Shown: one piece after another, positions 17,542 through 26,792 of the stretch
Position numbering within the stretch: position 1 is the stretch's first letter
Layout of the letters: each line of letters opens with the position of its first letter
Assembly (NCBI GenBank): GCA_001464545.1
Contig: LNFC01000022.1
Location: 372,001 to 436,000 of the forward strand
Length of the DNA stretch: 64,000 bases
From: Acidobacteria bacterium Ga0077551
GTDB taxonomy: Bacteria > Pseudomonadota > Alphaproteobacteria > Caulobacterales > Hyphomonadaceae
Reading direction: 5' to 3'
Notes under the pieces: model-generated
The model's database searches: none
What the model saw: only the letters and a program-made list of their open reading frames with translations
Told to the model about the DNA's origin: nothing
Position numbers and translations under genes: made by a program

Positions 17542-17658
17542 GCTGCTGCGTGTGACCTGTAACGTCGGTCCATAGAAAGCAGGAAACTAAAAGCGCACCG
17601 CCAAATCAAGCATCGGGAGAACGACCGTTTCCGGCGAAAACTTGACGGTCGCCTGCTC

Positions 17659-18957
17659 TTACAATTTCGCCAACCAGGGCTCCAGGTCGTCCTCCTGCGC
17701 GATCAGCGCCAGGCCGTTGGCAATCGACACGAACTGGTCGCCCGTCTCCACCTTTCCCGCGCCAAACCGCTCTTCGAAACTGCGGCGCAGCGCCGGCACA
17801 TAGGATGTGCCGCCGGTGAGGAACACGCGGTCAATGCCGGCCTCGCCAAGGCTCGCACGCCGCAGGGCTTCGCTCACCGTCGTCTGGATCGCGCGCACGT
17901 CCTCGCCGATCCAGCCCTCGAACTCGGCGCGCGCAATGGTGCGGTGCAGTTTCAGTCGCCCGGCTTCCAGATCGAACCGCGCGTCCTCCGCATGCGACAG
18001 CGCCGTCTTCATCTGCGCCACCGCGCGGTAGAGCAGGTAGGTCGCGTCCGCATCGAGGAAGGCAATGAACGCCTCGATCAGGCGCGGATCATCCGCCATG
18101 TTCGCGAGTTTCACGAGGTCGGCATAATCCTTCGTGTGCCGCATGATCGACAGCTGGTTCCATTGCGCAAACCGGCTGTAGAAGGCGGCCGGCACGGGCA
18201 GCGTCTTGCCGTCGCTCTTGAACGTGCTGCCCTTGCCCAGCAGCGGCGAGACGACATGGTCGATGATCTTCTGGTCGAACGCGTCGCCCGCAATCCCGAT
18301 GCCGGCATGCGACAGCGCCTGCGCGCGCACTTTGCCTGCACGCGGATCAAACCGCAGGATCGAGAAGTCGCTCGTCCCGCCGCCGAAATCCGCCACCAGG
18401 ATCGTCGCCGGTTCGCTGAGCCGCTGCGCATAGAAGAACGCCGCCGCCACCGGCTCGTAGACATGGTGGATGGTCTCGAAGCCGAGCCGCTTCAGCGCCG
18501 TCTCGTATCTCTGCTGCGCCAGTTTCTCGTCCGGCAGCGCGCCGGCGAACTGCACGGGCCGCCCCATGACAACCTGCATGGGCCAGTCGGCCCCGCTCCG
18601 TTCCGACAGGCGCCGCAGGTAGGCCGCCAGCAGGTCCTCGAAATACCAGTTCTTATTGTGGATCACGGTCGAGGAAAACAGCGGGCTCGCCGCGAAGGTC
18701 TTGAACGACTGGATGAACCGGCAGTCCCCGCCGAGTTCCAGGAACTGGTCGATCGCCCAGGGCCCGATCTCCATCATGGCGCGCGGGCCGCCCCGGTCCT
18801 CATCCTTCCAGAAGCACAGGACCGAGCGGCACGCCTCGAACGCAGCATTGTCATGCCGGAAGGTCATCGCCTGTGTGGAGCCATCCGCTTCGGCGAGCAC
18901 AGCCACGCTGTTGGTCGTGCCGAAGTCGAGGCCGAGCGTGGTGGCAGCTTGTGTCAT
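17659..18957 (-). CDS. Hsp70-family protein (YegD-like)
   Basis: A 432-residue actin-fold ATPase related to DnaK but lacking its substrate-binding half, as in the YegD branch. Visible elements are LGLDFGTTNSVAVLAE (phosphate 1), VADFGGGTSDFSIL (phosphate 2) and the adenosine motif VFLTGGTSYVPALRRSF. YegD-type proteins are thought to be chaperone-like, but their clients are unknown. It is transcribed against its neighbours, between the orphan gene and rimI. No Shine-Dalgarno is evident before the ATG. Confidence 0.88.
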   Translation of the reverse strand: MTQAATTLGLDFGTTNSVAVLAEADGSTQAMTFRHDNAAFEACRSVLCFWKDEDRGGPRAMMEIGPWAIDQFLELGGDCRFIQSFKTFAASPLFSSTVIHNKNWYFEDLLAAYLRRLSERSGADWPMQVVMGRPVQFAGALPDEKLAQQRYETALKRLGFETIHHVYEPVAAAFFYAQRLSEPATILVADFGGGTSDFSILRFDPRAGKVRAQALSHAGIGIAGDAFDQKIIDHVVSPLLGKGSTFKSDGKTLPVPAAFYSRFAQWNQLSIMRHTKDYADLVKLANMADDPRLIEAFIAFLDADATYLLYRAVAQMKTALSHAEDARFDLEAGRLKLHRTIARAEFEGWIGEDVRAIQTTVSEALRRASLGEAGIDRVFLTGGTSYVPALRRSFEERFGAGKVETGDQFVSIANGLALIAQEDDLEPWLAKL

Positions 18958-19064
18958 CGGAGGCTCTTGTGCTGCGGCAAAGGGCAGGCGAACTAGCAGC
19001 TAGGCGGGCTCGCAATCAATCCCGCGTTTTCGTTCCCGTCCTTTTTCTCCGCTGCTGCCCGCCG

Positions 19065-19520
19065 ATGACCTACACCACGCGCGCCCTGACGCCGGCCGAT
19101 GCGCCCGCCGCCGCCGCCCTGCACGCGCTGGGCTTCGCCGACCCATGGAGCGAAGCGAGCTTCGCCGCCCAGTTTGCCGATCCTGCCGCCCTCACCCTCG
19201 GCCATCTCGAAGACGGCGCCGTGATCGCCTTCGCGCTTTTCCGCGACATTGCCGGCGAGGCTGACCTCCTCACCGTCGCCACCCACCCGGCGCGCCGCAG
19301 CCAGGGCCTCGCCCGCGCGCTCCTCATCGCCCTGACGCAAACCCTCGCGGCGCGCGGCACGGCCCGCCTCACTCTCGATGTCGCCGAAGACAATGCCGCC
19401 GCCCGCCACCTCTACGCATCCCTCGGCTTCACCGAGGACGGCCGCCGCAAGGGCTACTACACCGCCGGCCGCGCCGTGCCGGTCGACGCCGTGCTGATGT
19501 CGAAGTCCCTCCAAGGCTAG
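19065..19520 (+). CDS. rimI: Ribosomal-protein-alanine N-acetyltransferase RimI
   Basis: A 151-residue GNAT protein. It has the RimI-like opening with HALGFADPWSEASFAAQF, the acetyl-CoA loop HPARRSQGLARALL, and the ending segment EDNAAARHLYASLGFTEDGR. RimI acetylates the N-terminal alanine of ribosomal protein S18. The closeness of tsaB and fur supports the RimI call over a generic GNAT. The ATG at 19065 has no Shine-Dalgarno; the open frame extends upstream but only through sequence antisense to the Hsp70 gene. Confidence 0.85.
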   Translation: MTYTTRALTPADAPAAAALHALGFADPWSEASFAAQFADPAALTLGHLEDGAVIAFALFRDIAGEADLLTVATHPARRSQGLARALLIALTQTLAARGTARLTLDVAEDNAAARHLYASLGFTEDGRRKGYYTAGRAVPVDAVLMSKSLQG

Positions 19521-19569
19521 CCGCGCGCGGGCAGGGGCCTATACTCCCCAAAGCACACGGGAGCGAAAC

Positions 19570-20457
19570 ATGGCCGACACCGAACAGAAGATCGAAATCC
19601 CACCGGAAGTCTTCAAACTCTACGACGCCTATTGCCATGGCGACCTTTCCCGCCGCGCCTTCTTCTCGAAGCTCTCGACCTACGCCGTCGGCGGCCTCAC
19701 CGTCTCGATGCTTGCCGCCTGTGTGATGCCGGACTATGGCCGCGCCCAGACCGCCGAAGGCGAGCCGGACCTGATCGAGGAAACCGCGATCTATCCGTCT
19801 CCGAACGGCGCCGGCGAAATGTCGGGCTACCTCGTCCGCCCGGCAAAGGCCAAGGGCAAGCTCGCGGGCATCATCGTCGTGCACGAGAACCGCGGCCTCA
19901 ATCCGCACATCCGCGATGTCACCCGCCGCGCCGCCAAGGCCGGCTACGCCGCCTTCGCACCTGACGCCCTGCACCCCCTCGGCGGCTATCCCGGCAACGA
20001 TGACGCCGGCCGCGAACTGCAGGCCAAGCGCACCCCCGCCGAAATGTACGCCGACTTTGCCGCCGCCGCCGAGTTCCTGCGCGACCATGACGCGACCAAT
20101 GGCAAGATCGCCTGCACCGGTTTCTGCTTCGGCGGGGCCATCACCAACCTGATGGCGGTGAACCTGCCCTGGCTGAAAGCCTCCGTGCCCTATTATGGCG
20201 GCTGGCCCACGGCCGAGGAGGCCGCCAGGGTCGAGGTGCCGCTGCAGATCCACCTCGCCAGCGAAGACGAGCGCGTCAATGCCGGCTGGCCTGCCTACGA
20301 AGCCGCGCTGAAAGCCGCCGGCAAGGCCTACGAGGTCCATTGGTACGAAGGCACGCAGCACGGCTTCCATAATGACACGACGCCCCGCTACAATCCCGAG
20401 GCCGCCGCCCTCGCCTGGAGCCGCACGCTGGACTTCTTCGCCAGGCATCTCGCCTAG
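19570..20457 (+). CDS. Tat-exported dienelactone hydrolase family protein
   Basis: A 295-residue alpha/beta hydrolase. The dienelactone-hydrolase nucleophile motif GFCFGG has Cys186 in place of serine, and VHENRG has the partner Glu106; the catalytic His lies in TQHGFHND. Before the domain, SRRAFFSKLSTYAVGGLTV (Arg28-Arg29) looks like a twin-arginine signal, followed by LAAC, which may be a lipobox. That would place it in the periplasm or on a membrane. The substrate is unknown. GGGAG lies seven bases before the ATG. Confidence 0.85.
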   Translation: MADTEQKIEIPPEVFKLYDAYCHGDLSRRAFFSKLSTYAVGGLTVSMLAACVMPDYGRAQTAEGEPDLIEETAIYPSPNGAGEMSGYLVRPAKAKGKLAGIIVVHENRGLNPHIRDVTRRAAKAGYAAFAPDALHPLGGYPGNDDAGRELQAKRTPAEMYADFAAAAEFLRDHDATNGKIACTGFCFGGAITNLMAVNLPWLKASVPYYGGWPTAEEAARVEVPLQIHLASEDERVNAGWPAYEAALKAAGKAYEVHWYEGTQHGFHNDTTPRYNPEAAALAWSRTLDFFARHLA

Positions 20458-20600
20458 ATCAGCTTAGCGCCGCTGCGAGGCCCAAGGGGCAGGGCCGGAA
20501 GGCCACCTTAACCGGTGAGGCCTCTGGCCGTTCGGGTTTGTCCTCTGGCGCTTTCGCTCAAATATGGACATTCCCCGCAGGGAAAGGCAAAAGGGCCGCC

Positions 20601-21014
20601 ATGGACCGTCTAGAAAAACTCTGTATCGAAAAAGGCCTCCGGATGACCGAGCCCCGGCGCATCATTGCGCGGGTCCTGTCGAGCTCGGATGACCACCCGG
20701 ACGCCGAGGAATTGCACCGCCGCGCCAACTCGCTCGACGGCTCGATCTCGCTCGCCACCGTCTACCGGACCGTCAAGCTGTTCGAGGATGCCGGCATCAT
20801 CCAGACGCATGCCTTCCGCGATGGCCGCGCGCGCTACGAGGAAGTGCCCGAAGAGCACCACGACCACCTGATCAATGTGAAGACCGGGGCCGTCGTCGAG
20901 TTCCACTCGGAAGAGATCGAGAAGCTGCAGGAGGAAATCGCCCTCAAGCTCGGCTTCCGCCTCGTCGACCACCGGCTCGAACTCTACGGCATCCCCATCA
21001 AGGACGGGGAGTGA
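20601..21014 (+). CDS. fur: Fur family metal-responsive repressor
   Basis: A 137-residue metalloregulator. The winged helix includes SLATVYRTVKLFEDAGIIQT, and the metal site holds the HHDH cluster at residues 86-89. The C-terminal CxxC zinc sites of E. coli Fur are absent. In alphaproteobacteria, Fur of this kind often responds to manganese (Mur) while Irr and RirA handle iron, so the sensed metal is open. I chose the ATG at 20601; the open frame extends to a TTG at 20538 without homology. A TTGTCC at 20538-20543 could be a -35. Confidence 0.9.
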   Translation: MDRLEKLCIEKGLRMTEPRRIIARVLSSSDDHPDAEELHRRANSLDGSISLATVYRTVKLFEDAGIIQTHAFRDGRARYEEVPEEHHDHLINVKTGAVVEFHSEEIEKLQEEIALKLGFRLVDHRLELYGIPIKDGE

Positions 21015-21026
21015 TCCCCTTCGGCC

Positions 21027-22166
21027 TTACTCCGCCAGCACGACCTTGAAGATGCCGTCGAAATCCTTGTTGGCGACATAGAGATACCCGTCGGGCCCCT
21101 GCACCACATCGCGGAAGGACTGGTTTGCCTCGCGCAGCAGGTCTTCCTTGCCAATCACCTTGCCGCCTTCCAGATCGATCCGCACAAGGACGAGTCCGCT
21201 CGGACCGTTCATGCCGCCCACGAACAGGTCACCCTTCCAGCCCGGATACACATCGCTGGTCAGCATGGTCAGGCCCGACGGCGCAATCGAGGGCACCCAG
21301 TAGGTCTGCGGCGCAGTGATGCCTTCGTCTTCGGTCGCCTCAGTGATCACCGTGCCATCATAATTGACGCCGTAGGTCACTTTCGGCCAGCCATAGTTGG
21401 CGCCCTTGGTGATGATGTTGAGTTCGTCGCCGCCCTTCGGCCCGTGCTCGGTCGCCCATAGAGTTCCGGAAACCGTATCGAAGAAGAGGCCTTGCGAATT
21501 GCGGTGGCCGTACGACCAGACCGCCGGATTGCCTGCCGTACCATCCGCAAACGGATTATCCGACGGGATAGACCCGTCCGGATTGATCCGGATGATCTTG
21601 CCATGCGACGTCTTCGGATCCTGCGACAGGTCCATGTACTTGTAGCCTTCACCGATCGTCACGAACAACGTGCCGTCATTGCCGAAAGCGAGGCGCGAGC
21701 CGTAGTGATAGGTCGTGTCGCGCAGGTCGCCCCGGAACAGTTCCTCGACAGTTTCCAGTGCCGTGTGGTCGTCGCTCAGCCGGCCACGCACCACGAGCGT
21801 GGAGTTGGCTTCCGGCGTGCCGGACGACAGCGACACATAGACGAGCCGGTTGGCTGCAAAGTCAGGGTCCAGCGCCAGCCCGAGATAGCCCCCTTGGTCC
21901 GCCACCAGCGCGGGCGGCAATCCGGTGACTGGCGCCGACGCCGCAGCGCCCGGCGCGAGATACTTCAGCCCGCCTTCCTTCTCCGTGAATAGCAGGCCGC
22001 CATCGGAGAGGAACGTCATGCCCCAGGGCTGCTCGGCCGCCACCAACGGCTCGAGCTTCACTTTCGTGTCGCTGACCGCGATCGGCGCCGATGGCTCCAC
22101 CGGCTCGGAACAGGCGGCAACCGCGGCGATGACGGCAAGGGCAGGCAGGCGGGCAAGGGTGTTCAT
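21027..22166 (-). CDS. PQQ-dependent sugar dehydrogenase lipoprotein (YliI-like)
   Basis: A 379-residue beta-propeller protein of the glucose/sorbosone dehydrogenase family. The N terminus is a signal peptide ending in VAAC, a lipobox, followed by a short Pro-rich linker. Family elements include PWGMTFLSDGGLLFTEK, TYHYGSRLAFGNDGTLFVT and WATEHGPKGGDELNII. Members oxidise aldose sugars with PQQ and calcium in the periplasm. No PQQ biosynthesis genes are nearby. It ends 12 bp from fur on the opposite strand. Confidence 0.88.
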   Translation of the reverse strand: MNTLARLPALAVIAAVAACSEPVEPSAPIAVSDTKVKLEPLVAAEQPWGMTFLSDGGLLFTEKEGGLKYLAPGAAASAPVTGLPPALVADQGGYLGLALDPDFAANRLVYVSLSSGTPEANSTLVVRGRLSDDHTALETVEELFRGDLRDTTYHYGSRLAFGNDGTLFVTIGEGYKYMDLSQDPKTSHGKIIRINPDGSIPSDNPFADGTAGNPAVWSYGHRNSQGLFFDTVSGTLWATEHGPKGGDELNIITKGANYGWPKVTYGVNYDGTVITEATEDEGITAPQTYWVPSIAPSGLTMLTSDVYPGWKGDLFVGGMNGPSGLVLVRIDLEGGKVIGKEDLLREANQSFRDVVQGPDGYLYVANKDFDGIFKVVLAE

Positions 22167-22236
22167 GGCGCGGGCTCCGGGCAGTGTCGTGAAAGTTGCC
22201 TGCAGGCATAAAAGGTTCCGCGCCGCCGCGCCAATG

Positions 22237-22265
22237 AAAAAGGGGCGGCCCCGAAAGGCCGCCCC
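22237..22265 (-). terminator. Rho-independent terminator of the TonB-dependent receptor gene
   Basis: On the minus strand a nine-bp GC-rich stem (GGGGCGGCC with GGCCGCCCC, loop of six) is followed directly by five T residues. It lies between the receptor stop codon and the start of the sugar-dehydrogenase gene, so it separates the two transcripts. Confidence 0.85.
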
Positions 22266-22291
22266 TCAATCAGGTTACGCAGAGGCGTCTG

Positions 22292-25210
22292 TTACCAGGA
22301 CTTCGTGACCGACACGCCGTAGGTGCGCGGCTCGGTGAGGAAGATGTTGGTGAAAAGGCCCGAGGAGTCGTCGGTCAGGTAGGCGCCGGTGATGACTTCC
22401 TCGTCGGAGATGTTCTTGCCGAACAGATCGACCCGGATGCCATTCTCGTCGTTGAAGAGCGAGACGGTAGCGTTCAGGTTGTCCCAGCTTGGCAGCACGT
22501 CCCGCTCGGTATTGTAGACGCGGCTGAAGCTGTCGGACTGGCGGTAGTAGTCAACCCGGCCGGTCAGGCCCCAGTTGCCGAACGAGCCCGGCTCCCAAGT
22601 GTATTCGACACCGACGTTGAAGGTCGATTCCGGTGCGCCCGGCTGCGAGTTGCCGTCTAGGTTCTTCGCGTCGCCGTCGAACGGCGTCAGGCCGCCGAAG
22701 GTGGACTGCGTACCGTCGGTGTTCGTCACGGTGACGCTTGCGATCGGCACACCGCCGTTGAACGGCGCAAGTGTCGTCGTGAGACCGGCAAGGGCGCCCG
22801 AGCAGAGGCCGCGAGATGCGCCGACCGGCAGGGCCGAAGCGTTGATCGCGCGGAGCACGGCTGCGTAGCCCTGGGCCGAGACGACGCAGTTCGCGTAGGA
22901 CGAAGCGTTCTTGAGCGTCACGAGGTCTGAACGGCCGTTGGTGCGGTCAAGCACGTCGATGCCCCAGGTGTCCTGGATCTCGGTGTTCAGAAGGCCGAGG
23001 TTGGCGTTGACGATCAGGGTCGACACCGGGTTCCAGATCGTTTCGATCTCGAGGCCCTGGATCTTCGTGTCGATGTTGAAGTTGGCCGACGCCCGGTTCA
23101 CGATCTGCGTGATCTGGTAGCCTTCATAGTCATACATGAAGCCCGTGACGTTGGCCTGCAGCGCGCCGCCGGCCAGCGTGTTCTTCGTGCCGAGTTCGTA
23201 GGAGTTGATGAACTCGGGATCGAAGACCGGCGGGAACAGGTTTGAACCGGCGGGCTGGGGCGGGTTGATACCGCCGCCCTTATAACCGCGCGAGTAGAAA
23301 GCATAGAGCAGCGTGTCTTCGGTGAAGCCCAGGTCCGGGGTCCAGTCGAAACCGGCGCGGCCTGTGGTTTCTGCGAAGTTCGCGTTGAGCGTGCCGTCAC
23401 CGCCTTCGTCCGGCGATGCGCCGACGATCGGGCGCGGGGCCAGCGGGTCACCGCCCGGGATGGCGGCAATCGGCGTGAACAGGAAGGTCGGGATGATGTC
23501 CTGTTCCTTCTTGTCGTTGGTGTAGCGCAGGCCGAGCGTGAACTTCAGCTCGTCGTTGAGGTCGTAATAGCTTTCACCAAACACGGCGTAGGAATCGAGC
23601 GTGTAGGGCGACAGTGAGCGGAAGTAGTTGCCGCCGGTGCCGGTGATTGCGCCGCCAAAGACAGGAACACCGCCGACGCCGCTGTCAACCGGAACCTGCC
23701 CGCCGAAGAAGGCGCCGCCAGCGGCGTTGTTGATCTGGGCCAGGGCGGTCAGCGAGTTCGACAGAACCTGATAGCCGTCGGTCGGAATTTGCGGGTCGAT
23801 CGACTCGAAATCCACCTTGATGGCGCCAAGGTTGAAGTTGAACGGGCCATCATAGGACGACTGAAGGCGAAGTTCGTGCGTCGTCTGTTCGCTGCTTCCG
23901 CCGGCAATGTCGAACGTCCGGAAACGGTTCGAGGCACCGAGTTGTGGATCGTTGACCACACCGCCCGGGAACAGGAGGCTGTAAAGAACCGGAACAGCGG
24001 CGAAGGGGCCAGCCGTTGCGTTGAAGCTGATCGTCGGGGCGATCTTGTTATAGTCCTCGAGCGACTCCAGCGACGTTTCGCTGAAGCTGCCGATATAGCT
24101 GAGCTTCAGGGAGTCGGTGACGTCATACTCGCCCTTGAGGGTGTAGAGCGTCTGGTCTGCAAAATAGGTCGGGTCGAAAGCCGACTCGATATTGCGCAGG
24201 TTAGGATCGACTGGCGCGGTGAACGCATCGCCGTTGAGCAGGCCAGCCGTGATCGCGAGACCGCCGCCGAGCGTGGCAGCCGAGTTGACGCGGTCGCCCA
24301 TGTCTTCCAGGCGATCTTCCCGGCAGCCGAGCGAGGTGACCAGCTGGTCAACCGCGCCAATGGCAATGCCGTTGAAGGACGTCTTGAACGGGTCCTTGGT
24401 GCACAGCTGCTTGCCCGCGCGGAGACGGTCATCTTCTTCTTCGAAGTGCTCGACAATGAACGTCGCGCGGAAATTGTCAGTGGGCTCAAACAGGATGGAG
24501 CCACGCACACCAAACAGTTCACGGCCGTCGATCGATTGCCCGGTAACGGTGTTTGTTGCATAGCCCGAACGCTCAAGTGCGCTGCCGGCAACACGAACGG
24601 CGAGCTTGTCGCCGATCGGCACGTTCAGCATGCCTCTGTACTTGAGTGTGTCGTAGTTGCCGAGGGTGACCGTCGCGCTGCCCTGGTACTCGTCGAGTAC
24701 AGGCTTCGCGGTGATGGCGTTGAACACGCCGCCGGTGGCGTTACGGCCGTACAGCGTGCCTTGCGGGCCGCGCAGCACCTCGACGCGCTCCATGTCGAAG
24801 AACTCGGCTTCGAGGAGGCGGTTGGCGCCCAGCGGCACGTCGTTCTGGTGGATACCCACGCCCGCGTCGCTCGATTGAGCCACGGCGTCGACGCCGATAC
24901 CGCGGATGCGGAAGTTGAAGCCGCCGAAGTTGCCAGCCGTGAAGGCGGTGTTCGGGATGGCTTTCAGAAGGTCAGGGCCGCCGGTCAGCTGCATCTTGTC
25001 GAGGGCAGCCTCGTCAAAGGCCGAAACGGCGATCGGAACGTCCTGGATGGACTCTTCGACTTTCTGGGTGGTGACGGTGACCGTGCCAAGGCGGCGGTCA
25101 TCTTCCGGTGCGGCGTCTTCCTGGGCGACAGCCAGGGGGCCGAACAGGCTCATCGCCAGGGCCGAAGCACCTGCCAACAAGACGTATTTCGAGTCTGTGA
25201 TTCGGGTCAT
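22292..25210 (-). CDS. TonB-dependent outer-membrane receptor
   Basis: A 972-residue receptor with a signal peptide ending in LFGPLAVAQ, then a plug domain beginning RLGTVTVTTQKVEESIQDVP, with the plug motifs IRGIGVDAVAQSSD and RVEVLRGPQGTLYGRNATGG. The rest is a beta-barrel ending in the aromatic residue Trp (VTKSW). Such receptors import scarce solutes using TonB energy. The ligand cannot be read from sequence. I chose the ATG at 25210 because GGGGAGGAAAA lies before it; the frame is open far upstream without homology. It diverges from the que operon. Confidence 0.93.
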   Translation of the reverse strand: MTRITDSKYVLLAGASALAMSLFGPLAVAQEDAAPEDDRRLGTVTVTTQKVEESIQDVPIAVSAFDEAALDKMQLTGGPDLLKAIPNTAFTAGNFGGFNFRIRGIGVDAVAQSSDAGVGIHQNDVPLGANRLLEAEFFDMERVEVLRGPQGTLYGRNATGGVFNAITAKPVLDEYQGSATVTLGNYDTLKYRGMLNVPIGDKLAVRVAGSALERSGYATNTVTGQSIDGRELFGVRGSILFEPTDNFRATFIVEHFEEEDDRLRAGKQLCTKDPFKTSFNGIAIGAVDQLVTSLGCREDRLEDMGDRVNSAATLGGGLAITAGLLNGDAFTAPVDPNLRNIESAFDPTYFADQTLYTLKGEYDVTDSLKLSYIGSFSETSLESLEDYNKIAPTISFNATAGPFAAVPVLYSLLFPGGVVNDPQLGASNRFRTFDIAGGSSEQTTHELRLQSSYDGPFNFNLGAIKVDFESIDPQIPTDGYQVLSNSLTALAQINNAAGGAFFGGQVPVDSGVGGVPVFGGAITGTGGNYFRSLSPYTLDSYAVFGESYYDLNDELKFTLGLRYTNDKKEQDIIPTFLFTPIAAIPGGDPLAPRPIVGASPDEGGDGTLNANFAETTGRAGFDWTPDLGFTEDTLLYAFYSRGYKGGGINPPQPAGSNLFPPVFDPEFINSYELGTKNTLAGGALQANVTGFMYDYEGYQITQIVNRASANFNIDTKIQGLEIETIWNPVSTLIVNANLGLLNTEIQDTWGIDVLDRTNGRSDLVTLKNASSYANCVVSAQGYAAVLRAINASALPVGASRGLCSGALAGLTTTLAPFNGGVPIASVTVTNTDGTQSTFGGLTPFDGDAKNLDGNSQPGAPESTFNVGVEYTWEPGSFGNWGLTGRVDYYRQSDSFSRVYNTERDVLPSWDNLNATVSLFNDENGIRVDLFGKNISDEEVITGAYLTDDSSGLFTNIFLTEPRTYGVSVTKSW

Positions 25211-25384
25211 TCGAATTTTCCTCCCCTCGGGCCGCACTTTGCAAGGCACCGATTTTGTTGCTGAATTACGAGCCATCCTCTTTGGCGGGACCGCTTCGAG
25301 GCTCACACAAGTGCAGGAACAGTGCCGTGTCAATTGGTCTCGCTGGGGGAGGGGCCAAACACTTGGCCGGGGTGTCAAAAATGT

Positions 25385-25405
25385 GACGCAAGCTTCCCTT
25401 GCGTC
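25385..25405. repeat. Perfect 8-bp inverted repeat between TonB receptor and queC
   Basis: GACGCAAG and CTTGCGTC are separated by five bases. The element lies immediately upstream of a possible queC -35 and 175 bp from the divergent TonB receptor start. It could be an operator or an RNA hairpin; no U-tract follows on either strand, so it is not a terminator. Confidence 0.5.
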
Positions 25406-25433
25406 TTGGCCGCCCCCGGCCGGACTGTTAGAC
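25406..25433 (+). promoter_or_regulatory. Candidate promoter of queCED
   Basis: TTGGCC at 25406-25411 (four of six), a 16-bp spacer and TTAGAC at 25428-25433 place a start at or near the queC ATG at 25441. There is no Shine-Dalgarno before that ATG. Hexamer matches are weak; the spacing relative to the ATG repeats what is seen at def and ethD. Confidence 0.3.
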
Positions 25434-25440
25434 GCCGCCG

Positions 25441-26148
25441 ATGTCTCAGCATTCCGACACCGCCCTCGTCCTGTTCTCCGGAGGCCAGGATTCCGCCACA
25501 TGCCTCGCCTGGGCTCTGGACCGATATGCCCGGGTCGAGACGGTCGGATTCGACTATGGCCAGCGCCACCGGGTCGAACTTGCCTGCCGTCCGGTCTTCC
25601 GGGACCGCCTGGCCGAGGCCTTTCCCGGCTGGGCGGCCCGTCTGGGTCCGGATCATCTGCTGGATGCCGGCGTGCTCAAATCCCTCGGCCAGACCGCGAT
25701 GACCGAAGACGTCGAAATCGAGATGCAGGCGAACGGCCTGCCGTCCACCTTCGTGCCGGGCCGCAACCTCCTTTTCTTTACCCTCGCCGGCGCCCTCGCC
25801 CTGCGACGCAGCGCCTCGGTTCTCGTCGGCGGCATGTGCGAGACGGACTATTCCGGCTATCCCGACTGCCGCGCGGTGACCCTGAAGTCGCAGGAAAAGA
25901 CACTCCAGCTCGGCCTCGAGTCCGACCTGATCATCGAGGCGCCCCTCATGTACATAGACAAGGCCGGCACCTGGGCCCTCGCCGAAACCCTCGGCGGCCA
26001 GCCGCTCGTCGATCTCGTTACCGAGCATACCCACACCTGCTATCTCGGCGACCGCGCCCGCCGCCATGCCTGGGGGTATGGCTGCGGCACCTGCCCGGCC
26101 TGCGAGCTGCGCGCCAATGGCTGGTCCCGCTGGCAGGCTGCGCGATGA
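25441..26148 (+). CDS. queC: 7-cyano-7-deazaguanine (preQ0) synthase
   Basis: A 235-residue enzyme that converts 7-carboxy-7-deazaguanine to preQ0 with ATP and ammonia. The PP-loop is [10 protein letters not shown] (residues 11-20). The C-terminal zinc site has the cysteines of CYLGDR and [10 protein letters not shown]. It is the first gene of a queC-queE-queD operon and overlaps queE by an ATGA, implying translational coupling. Confidence 0.96.
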   Translation: MSQHSDTALVLFSGGQDSATCLAWALDRYARVETVGFDYGQRHRVELACRPVFRDRLAEAFPGWAARLGPDHLLDAGVLKSLGQTAMTEDVEIEMQANGLPSTFVPGRNLLFFTLAGALALRRSASVLVGGMCETDYSGYPDCRAVTLKSQEKTLQLGLESDLIIEAPLMYIDKAGTWALAETLGGQPLVDLVTEHTHTCYLGDRARRHAWGYGCGTCPACELRANGWSRWQAAR

Positions 26149-26792
26149 CCTACTCGGTCAAGGAAGCCTTCTATACGCTGCAGGGGGAGGGCGCCCAGAC
26201 GGGGCGCGCCGCGGTCTTCCTGCGCTTTGCCGGCTGCAATCTCTGGAGCGGGTTGGAGCGTGACCGCGCGGCCGCAGTCTGCCGCTTCTGCGACACCGAT
26301 TTCGTAGGCACGAACGGCGAGGGCGGCGGCAAGTTCCGCGAGCCCGCGAGCCTCGCCGCCCACATCGTTGACCTGTGGCAGGCCAGCGCTGCCACCGCCG
26401 GCAAACCTTACGTCGTCTGCACCGGTGGCGAACCCCTGATGCAGCTGGATCAGCCGCTGATCGACTCACTTCACGAAGCTGGGTTTGAAATTGCTATCGA
26501 GACGAATGGCACCCTCCCGGCGCCTGCCTCCATAGACTGGATCTGCGTCAGCCCGAAGGCCAATGCCGCCCTCGTCCAGACGCGCGGCCACGAACTGAAG
26601 CTCGTCTACCCCCAGGCCGAGCCCGAAGCGCACCCCGAACGCTTCGTGTCACTGGACTTCCAGCACTTTTTCCTCCAACCGAGGGACGACGGGCCGGGTG
26701 TGTCTCACGTTGCGGAAACGGCCGCTTACTGTTTGAAGAATCCAAAATGGCGACTGAGCTTGCAAACCCACAAACTGACCGGGCTGCCCTGA
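26145..26792 (+). CDS. queE: 7-carboxy-7-deazaguanine synthase (radical SAM)
   Basis: A 215-residue radical SAM enzyme that rearranges 6-carboxytetrahydropterin to 7-carboxy-7-deazaguanine. The cluster motif is C-x14-C-x2-C, at Cys31, Cys46 and Cys49, the expanded spacing found in many proteobacterial QueE proteins rather than CxxxCxxC. The opening [20 protein letters not shown] and [13 protein letters not shown] are typical. Its ATG overlaps the queC stop and its TGA overlaps the queD ATG. Confidence 0.95.
   Translation: MTYSVKEAFYTLQGEGAQTGRAAVFLRFAGCNLWSGLERDRAAAVCRFCDTDFVGTNGEGGGKFREPASLAAHIVDLWQASAATAGKPYVVCTGGEPLMQLDQPLIDSLHEAGFEIAIETNGTLPAPASIDWICVSPKANAALVQTRGHELKLVYPQAEPEAHPERFVSLDFQHFFLQPRDDGPGVSHVAETAAYCLKNPKWRLSLQTHKLTGLP

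Noticed and set aside
23789..25264. 491-codon plus-strand frame inside the TonB receptor
   Set aside because: Charged and featureless, antisense to a receptor with clear plug motifs and an outer-membrane C terminus.
25211..25440. preQ1 riboswitch before queCED
   Set aside because: No preQ1-I or preQ1-II-like hairpin-plus-A-rich tail is seen; only the symmetric GACGCAAG element, and the promoter-like spacing leaves no leader.
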